From: Pseudoxanthomonas sp. JBR18
Lineage (GTDB): Bacteria; Pseudomonadota; Gammaproteobacteria; Xanthomonadales; Xanthomonadaceae
Assembly (NCBI RefSeq): GCF_028198165.1
Contig: NZ_CP116339.1
Coordinates: forward strand, 372,001-436,000
Direction of reading: 5' to 3'
DNA length: 64,000 bases
Of the stretch, positions 59,207-64,000 are shown one piece after another. Both the position numbers and the translations under genes were made by a program. Below the pieces are notes generated by a model. It saw only the letters and a program-made list of their open reading frames with translations, was not told where the DNA came from and did not search any database. Every line of letters starts with the position of its first letter. Position 1 is the first letter of the stretch.

Positions 59207-60940
59207 TCACTCATCGCCCGCTTCGATCCGCGCAGCGCGCGCGGCGTCGTCGAAGGGTATCTCAGGCGAAGCCGGGCAGTGTACCCGCGCCGTCATCGGC
59301 ACCAGCCACCAACCCCGACGATTGGAGTCGCCGATATCGTCAGCCAAGGCACGGTCGACACAGGCCGGGAGCGACACGTCCTGGATCAGCAGCCAGCGCG
59401 TGGTCGGTTTCTCCGCCTGCCAGGCCAGGCCGAGCCGCAACTGCTCCTTCCACGGCATCCGGAAGCCGAAATTGGTCGTCCTGGACTGGGTCATGAGCAG
59501 GTTCTGCTCCTTCCAGGCCACCAGGCCGAGTTCGGCATCCGGACCGATCCGGCGGGCGGTGGCCATCATCACCCCCCGCGCCGAACTGGAGTCGTTGACC
59601 AAGGGTGCCAGGGCGATGCCATACAGCACCCAGATCGCGCCCAGGGTGGACAACAACCCCACCACCGGTCGACGCCGGAACATCAGCACGCTGCCCATGC
59701 CCCAGGTACCCATGGCCACCAGCACGTAGGCCAGGGTCGCGGTGACCACCTCGCTCATGCCGCGATCGGTATGCAGCTTGCGCTCGAAGGAGGGGTCGCC
59801 GGTCAGCATGGCAATACCCATGCCCAGCGTGGCCAGGGCCAGCACCAGGGCGAATCCACGGGCAAGCCATTGTGGACCCGGCTTGCGCAGCAAGCCCGGC
59901 AGCAAGGGCGCTAGCGCCAGACAGACCATGGGCAGGGCCGGCATGATGTAGACGTCGCGCTTGCCGTGCGGAATGGAAAAGAACACCAGCACGATCAACC
60001 ACCACGCAATCGGCACCAGGTAGCGCGGATCGTGCCGCAGGCGCAGGCGCCGCGCCCAGGGCCGGATCGCCCACGGCAGCGCCAGGATCGTCGGCGCCCA
60101 CATGAACATGACTTCCAGGAAGTACCACACCGGCTGCGGGTGGTCCCAGGAATTGGCATAGCGCTTGGCGGTCTGGCGGAACAAGATGTCGTTGAGATAG
60201 GCGCGGTGCTCGGGATCACCGGACAACAGCACCGTGGAGACCATGGGCACCAGCCAGACCGACACGGCGACCAGGAACGCCAGCGGCCCCAGCCAGAAGC
60301 GGCGGTCGCCCGCGCCCACCTTGACGTCCGGCCAGCCGCGAACCGAGGCCACCGCCGCCGGGACGATGCTGAGCAGCGCCAGGAAACCCACGCCCTTGGT
60401 GATCGTGCCCAGACCGGCGAAGAACCAGCCCAGCACCCACATCTTCCAGTCCGGGCCCTTCAGCAGGTGCCGCAGCAAGCCGTAGTTGGCCAGGGTGATC
60501 ATGCCCAGCACCAACGCATCGATCTGCGCGCGCTTGGCCTGGTAGGTGAACTGGAAGGCGAACAGCAGCGCCCAGCCCGCGTAGAGGCCGACCTTGCGCG
60601 TCCACAGCCGCTGGCCCAGGTCCTTCACGCACCAGATCGCGCCCATCGTGGCGATCAGCGAGGGCATCAGGAACGCAACCCGCCAGTTGCCCGTGATCAG
60701 GAAGAACAGCCCTTCCAGCCACATCAGCATCGGCGGCTTGTCCGGATACAGCTCCACGCCGCGATGCGGGAACAGCCAGTTACCGCTTTCCACCATCTGC
60801 TTGGCGACCAGCGCAAAACGCGGCTCGTCGGCCGGCCACGGATCGCGCAGGCCGATGCCGGCGCCGATGACCAGCAGGGCGGTGATGAAGAGCAGCCAGG
60901 TGTCGAGGGAACGGGTCTTGGCGAAGGTCATCTGACGCAT
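59207..60940 (-). CDS. ArnT-like GT39/GT83 polyprenyl-phosphate glycosyltransferase (577 aa)
   Basis: An integral membrane GT-C transferase. After the first helix comes the DxE-type catalytic loop RDPWPADEPRFALVAKQMVESGNWLFPHRGVELYPDKPPMLMWLEG (about residues 30-75), diagnostic of PMT/ArnT enzymes. Eleven or more helices and a periplasmic C-terminal domain follow. Such proteins transfer L-Ara4N or other sugars from undecaprenyl phosphate to lipid A or proteins; no other arn genes are near, so the donor sugar is not assigned. ATG 60940 is chosen; the in-frame upstream codons overlap rsmB. Confidence 0.87.
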   Translation of the reverse strand: MRQMTFAKTRSLDTWLLFITALLVIGAGIGLRDPWPADEPRFALVAKQMVESGNWLFPHRGVELYPDKPPMLMWLEGLFFLITGNWRVAFLMPSLIATMGAIWCVKDLGQRLWTRKVGLYAGWALLFAFQFTYQAKRAQIDALVLGMITLANYGLLRHLLKGPDWKMWVLGWFFAGLGTITKGVGFLALLSIVPAAVASVRGWPDVKVGAGDRRFWLGPLAFLVAVSVWLVPMVSTVLLSGDPEHRAYLNDILFRQTAKRYANSWDHPQPVWYFLEVMFMWAPTILALPWAIRPWARRLRLRHDPRYLVPIAWWLIVLVFFSIPHGKRDVYIMPALPMVCLALAPLLPGLLRKPGPQWLARGFALVLALATLGMGIAMLTGDPSFERKLHTDRGMSEVVTATLAYVLVAMGTWGMGSVLMFRRRPVVGLLSTLGAIWVLYGIALAPLVNDSSSARGVMMATARRIGPDAELGLVAWKEQNLLMTQSRTTNFGFRMPWKEQLRLGLAWQAEKPTTRWLLIQDVSLPACVDRALADDIGDSNRRGWWLVPMTARVHCPASPEIPFDDAARAARIEAGDE

Positions 60941-60992
60941 GGCGCGGAATGATAAACGGGGGCTGTCGGAAGGGCGTTGGCGCCTGATGGCT

Positions 60993-62309
60993 TCAAGCAG
61001 GTGGCGCGCTGGCCTTGCGCAGGCGAGCGTAGAAAAAGCCATCCATTCCCGCTTCGCCGGTCAGACGCTGGCGGAAGGCGGCCTGCTGGCCACAGGCATG
61101 GCCGAACGCCGCGCCCGGATCGTCCACCACGGCCTCGGCATGCCGCTGCAAGAAGGCATCGACCTGGTCGGCGTTCTCGGCGGCCAGCAGCGAACAGGTG
61201 GAGTAGACCAGCGTCCCGCCCGGGGCCAGCACCTGCCAGGCCGCCTCGAGCAGCCGGGCCTGCAGCGCCGTGAGCGCGACGATATCGGTGTCTCGGCGAT
61301 GCAGCAGCACGTCGGGCTGGCGACGCACGATACCGGTGGCCGAACACGGCGCGTCCAGCAGCACCGCATCGAAGGGCACTCCGTCCCACCACGCGTCCGG
61401 CACGCTGGCGTCCGCCACCTTCAGGTCCGCCTGCACGCCGACGCGTTCGAGCGTCTGGGCCACGCGGCGCAGGCGCCGGGCATCGACGTCCAGTGCGGTC
61501 AGCCGCAGCCCAGGCTGGCGCTCCAGCAGGTGCGCGGCCTTGCCACCGGGCGCGGCGCAGGCATCCAGGACCCGGGCCTGGTCCTCCAGGGTGAACAGAT
61601 CCGCCACCTGCTGCGCCGAGCCGTCCTGAACCGACAGTGCGCCGTCGGCGAAGCCGGGCAGGCCCGCCACGGCCACCGACCCGGGCAGGCGTAGCGCATC
61701 GGGCAGAGTCTCAAAGATCTCGGTCTCGAACCCCGCCTCGGCGAGCGTGGCGCGCCTGGCATCCCGGTCCGCCAGGCGCCGGTTGGCGCGCAGCCACAGC
61801 GGTGCGGCCTGGGCACTGGCCGCAAAGATCCCGTCCGCGTGACCCGGCCAGTCGGCCCGAACCTGCTGCGCCAGCCAGCGTGGCCAGGCGGCCGAGGCAT
61901 CAACCTGCGGGACGCCCTCGCGCTGGGTTCTGCGCAGCAGCGCGTTGACCATCCCCGCCTGGTGCGGGCGGCCCAGGGTCCGTGCCGCCTCGACCGTGGC
62001 CGACAGGGCGGCATGGGCCGGCAGGCCCAGGGAATCCAACTGGGCCATGCCCGCCAGCAGCAGCGCGCGCAGTTCGTTGTCGCGCGCCTGCAGCGGACGT
62101 GGCATCCAGGCGGCCAGTGCCGCGTCGTACCCTGCCCGCCCGCGCAGCGCGGCGAAGCAGATCGCCTCCAGCAAGGCGCGATCGCGGGTGTCCTCCAGCC
62201 GGGGCAGCGATGTCGCCAGCTCCGCCTTGAGCGAGCGGCCGCGGTGCAGGACGGCATCCAGCACGCGGGCCGCCATCACCCGCACCACGACGCCGGCCTG
62301 GGTGCTCAT
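60993..62309 (-). CDS. rsmB: 16S rRNA (cytosine(967)-C5)-methyltransferase RsmB (438 aa)
   Basis: It methylates C967 of 16S rRNA. The N-terminal NusB-like helical domain covers about residues 1-140. The catalytic domain has the SAM motif [17 protein letters not shown] (about 253-269), and the two cysteines of RCMT enzymes lie in [17 protein letters not shown] and VYSTCSLL. The length is normal. ATG 62309 overlaps the fmt stop as ATGA, so rsmB is coupled to fmt. Confidence 0.96.
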   Translation of the reverse strand: MSTQAGVVVRVMAARVLDAVLHRGRSLKAELATSLPRLEDTRDRALLEAICFAALRGRAGYDAALAAWMPRPLQARDNELRALLLAGMAQLDSLGLPAHAALSATVEAARTLGRPHQAGMVNALLRRTQREGVPQVDASAAWPRWLAQQVRADWPGHADGIFAASAQAAPLWLRANRRLADRDARRATLAEAGFETEIFETLPDALRLPGSVAVAGLPGFADGALSVQDGSAQQVADLFTLEDQARVLDACAAPGGKAAHLLERQPGLRLTALDVDARRLRRVAQTLERVGVQADLKVADASVPDAWWDGVPFDAVLLDAPCSATGIVRRQPDVLLHRRDTDIVALTALQARLLEAAWQVLAPGGTLVYSTCSLLAAENADQVDAFLQRHAEAVVDDPGAAFGHACGQQAAFRQRLTGEAGMDGFFYARLRKASAPPA

Positions 62310-63226
62310 GCGCTGATCAGGTCGCGTCGTGCGTTGAGATAATCGGCGGCAGTAATGGCCTTGCCGCCCTCGCGCTGGACGGTCCGCAGGCGTAGCGCGC
62401 CCTGCCCGCAAGCAATGTCCAGGCCTTGCTTGGATGCCATCAGCAAGGTCCCCGGGGCGGCCTGATGACGCAGCTCCAGCGCCACGGCGCCATGGATGCG
62501 CAGGCGCTCACCGGCCACGACGCCTTCGGCGATCGGCCAGGGCACGAAGGCCCGGACCTTGCGCGCCAGCACCTCGGCCGGCTGCTGCCAGTCCAGCCGC
62601 GCCTCGGCCTTGTCCAGCTTGTGGGCGTAGGTCACCCCGCCTGCCGGCTGCGGGGTCGGCACCGGTCGCATGCCGGCGCGCAGCAGGCCCAGGCCGTCGG
62701 CCAGCACCTGTGCGCCCAACTCGGCCAGTCGGTCATGCAGCTGGCCACCGGTGTCGGTGTCGGCGATCGGCGTGACCTGGCGCAGGAGCACCGGCCCGGT
62801 GTCCAGTCCGGCCTCCATCTGCATCAGACACACGCCGCTTTCGGCATCGCCGGCCTCGATCGCGCGCTGGATCGGCGCGGCGCCGCGCCAACGCGGCAGC
62901 AGCGAGGCATGCACGTTCCAGCAGCCGAAGCGGGGAATCTCCAGCACCGCACGGGGCAGGATCAACCCATAGGCGACCACGATCATGATGTCCGGGGCCA
63001 TCTGCCGCAGTGCCGCCTGGCTATCCGGATGCTTCAGCGTCTCCGGCTGCAGCACCGGGATGCCGCGCTTGACCGCCTCCAGCTTGACCGGCGAGGCCGC
63101 CAGCCCGCGACCGCGCCCGGCGGGGCGATCAGGCTGGGTGTAGACCGCGATCACTTCATTGTGGCGGGCGGCCGCACGCAGCGACGGCACGGCGAAGTCC
63201 GGCGTGCCGGCGAAGACGATTTTCAT
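62306..63226 (-). CDS. fmt: Methionyl-tRNA formyltransferase Fmt (306 aa)
   Basis: It formylates initiator Met-tRNA using 10-formyltetrahydrofolate. The N-terminus is [18 protein letters not shown], the catalytic segment [22 protein letters not shown] carries the Asn-His pair, and the catalytic aspartate is in [13 protein letters not shown]. The C-terminal OB-like domain covers about 205-306. It lies between def and rsmB on the minus strand. A terminator-like hairpin separates it from def, while it overlaps rsmB. Confidence 0.97.
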   Translation of the reverse strand: MKIVFAGTPDFAVPSLRAAARHNEVIAVYTQPDRPAGRGRGLAASPVKLEAVKRGIPVLQPETLKHPDSQAALRQMAPDIMIVVAYGLILPRAVLEIPRFGCWNVHASLLPRWRGAAPIQRAIEAGDAESGVCLMQMEAGLDTGPVLLRQVTPIADTDTGGQLHDRLAELGAQVLADGLGLLRAGMRPVPTPQPAGGVTYAHKLDKAEARLDWQQPAEVLARKVRAFVPWPIAEGVVAGERLRIHGAVALELRHQAAPGTLLMASKQGLDIACGQGALRLRTVQREGGKAITAADYLNARRDLISA

Positions 63227-63256
63227 GGGTGACGGCCCTGATCCAGAAATACAAAA

Positions 63257-63278
63257 GCGCCCCGCCTGCGCGGAGCGT
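63257..63278 (-). terminator. Terminator-like hairpin between def and fmt
   Basis: On the minus strand a 9-bp stem (with G-U wobble) around a 4-base loop is followed by CTTTTGTATTT. It lies about 40 bases after the def stop, so def may be transcribed separately from fmt-rsmB, or only partly read through. Confidence 0.65.
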
Positions 63279-63316
63279 CAAGCCGAGCTCCCTCGCGGAC
63301 GCCCGGCAGACTCACC

Positions 63317-63829
63317 TCAAGCGGCGTTGCGGCGCGCCTTGGCCAGCTTCTTCTTGACCATCTCGCGCTTGAGCGGGGACAGGTAATCGACGAAGAGCTT
63401 GCCGTCCAAGTGGTCCATCTCGTGCTGGATGCACACCGCCAGCAGGCCGTCGACGTGCAACTCCTGCGCGGTCCCCGTGCGATCCAGGAAGCGGACGGTG
63501 ATCTCATCGGCGCGGGTGACATCGGCGAAGATGCCCGGGACGGACAGGCAGCCTTCCTGATAGACCTGTTCGCCGGCCTTGTCGACGATTTCGGGGTTGA
63601 TGAACACCCGCGGGTCGCCCTTTTCCTCGCTCACGTCGATCACCATGAAGCGCTTGTGGACATCCACCTGGCTGGCGGCCAGGCCGATGCCCGGGGCGTC
63701 GTACATGGTCTCGAACATGTCGTCGAGCAGCGTCTGGAAGGCCGGGGTACCGACCTCTTCGGGCGTGACCGGCACCGCGCGCGTGCGCAGGCGGGGGTCG
63801 GGAAATTCAAGGATGGGGAGCTGTGCCAT
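63317..63829 (-). CDS. def: Peptide deformylase Def (170 aa)
   Basis: A metallohydrolase that removes the formyl group from nascent proteins. All three family motifs are present: GIGLAASQ (residues 47-54), EGCLS (92-96, metal cysteine) and QHEMDHLDG (135-143, two metal histidines and the catalytic glutamate). The length is typical. It is the first of the def-fmt-rsmB group and divergent from a gene at the right edge. Confidence 0.98.
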   Translation of the reverse strand: MAQLPILEFPDPRLRTRAVPVTPEEVGTPAFQTLLDDMFETMYDAPGIGLAASQVDVHKRFMVIDVSEEKGDPRVFINPEIVDKAGEQVYQEGCLSVPGIFADVTRADEITVRFLDRTGTAQELHVDGLLAVCIQHEMDHLDGKLFVDYLSPLKREMVKKKLAKARRNAA

Positions 63830-63907
63830 GGTGGGACCTACATGGGGCGCCAGCGTGGTTCTGGCAAGTCATGGGTCATTCTAGCGCAGCGCCTGCCGAC
63901 GCAGCGC

Positions 63908-63938
63908 TTGCGCCGGCCTGTGATTTCTGGACTATAGT
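63908..63938 (+). promoter_or_regulatory. Possible promoter of the gene at the right edge
   Basis: TATAGT (63933-63938) is a good -10 box 36 bases before ATG 63975. TTGCGC (63908-63913) could be a -35 box, but the 19-base spacing is long. Confidence 0.4.
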
Positions 63939-63974
63939 GCCGACCGCCTGTTGGGGAATCAGGTACATACCGCC

Positions 63975-64000
63975 ATGTTCAAACACTTTCGTACAGCTGC
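63975..64000 (+). CDS. Start of a divergent gene, truncated by the window
   Basis: ATG 63975 opens a frame MFKHFRTA that runs off the right edge. The basic-then-hydrophobic beginning suggests a signal peptide. In related genomes, as I recall, a LysM-domain protein gene lies divergent from def, but too little is visible to assign it. Confidence 0.5.

Overview
The window is high-GC, tightly packed bacterial chromosome of the Xanthomonadaceae (Lysobacterales) type, closest in character to Xanthomonas, Stenotrophomonas or Pseudoxanthomonas. The reasons are the ilv-leu gene order, the tolC/pcm-like/TetR block, the dtd-rpoD arrangement, the GH92/TonB-receptor/halogenase-like carbohydrate locus and the def-fmt-rsmB block. 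No plasmid, phage, CRISPR or rRNA signature is seen. One tRNA gene (Ile2, CAU) is present.

Layout. 1-868: end of a BCCT osmolyte transporter. 1130-10408: branched-chain amino acid operon with a leader peptide and attenuator, then ilvC, ilvG/B, ilvM-like, leuA, a methyltransferase, leuC, a small unknown gene, leuD and leuB; most internal junctions overlap. ilvA is not between ilvM and leuA. 10551-13473: TetR regulator, pcm-like methyltransferase and TolC. 13543-16940: PAS histidine kinase, divergent single-domain response regulator and a diguanylate cyclase. 17018-21179: mobA, moeA and a convergent FdhF/YdeP-type molybdoenzyme. 21240-21990: an AT-richer island with one small secreted protein. 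22008-26170: Oar-like TonB receptor and its LacI-type regulator. 27401-29781: dadA-dadX, D-amino acid catabolism. 30068-40365: a carbohydrate-scavenging locus with a flavin halogenase homologue, a second TonB receptor and two GH92 alpha-mannosidases.

40430-45342: tRNA-Ile2, opgH/mdoH, rpoD and dtd. 45438-53651: a lipid A acyltransferase followed by an unusual set comprising a zinc-ligand-less MDR oxidoreductase, a PTPS-fold protein lacking the usual catalytic residues, a GT4 glycosyltransferase, a methyltransferase, a RibD reductase-only protein, a GTP cyclohydrolase II, a CDP-alcohol phosphatidyltransferase and a YbhN/UPF0104 membrane protein. I propose this as a candidate undescribed pathway that starts from GTP and makes a glycosylated, methylated, possibly lipid-linked pterin or pyrimidine. 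53973-60940: a PH-domain membrane pair and cell-surface glycan genes (glycerophosphotransferase-like, GT2, O-antigen ligase-like, ArnT-like). 60993-63829: rsmB, fmt and def. The start of a divergent gene lies at the right edge.

All functional calls rest on reading motifs and gene order by eye. No database search was possible.
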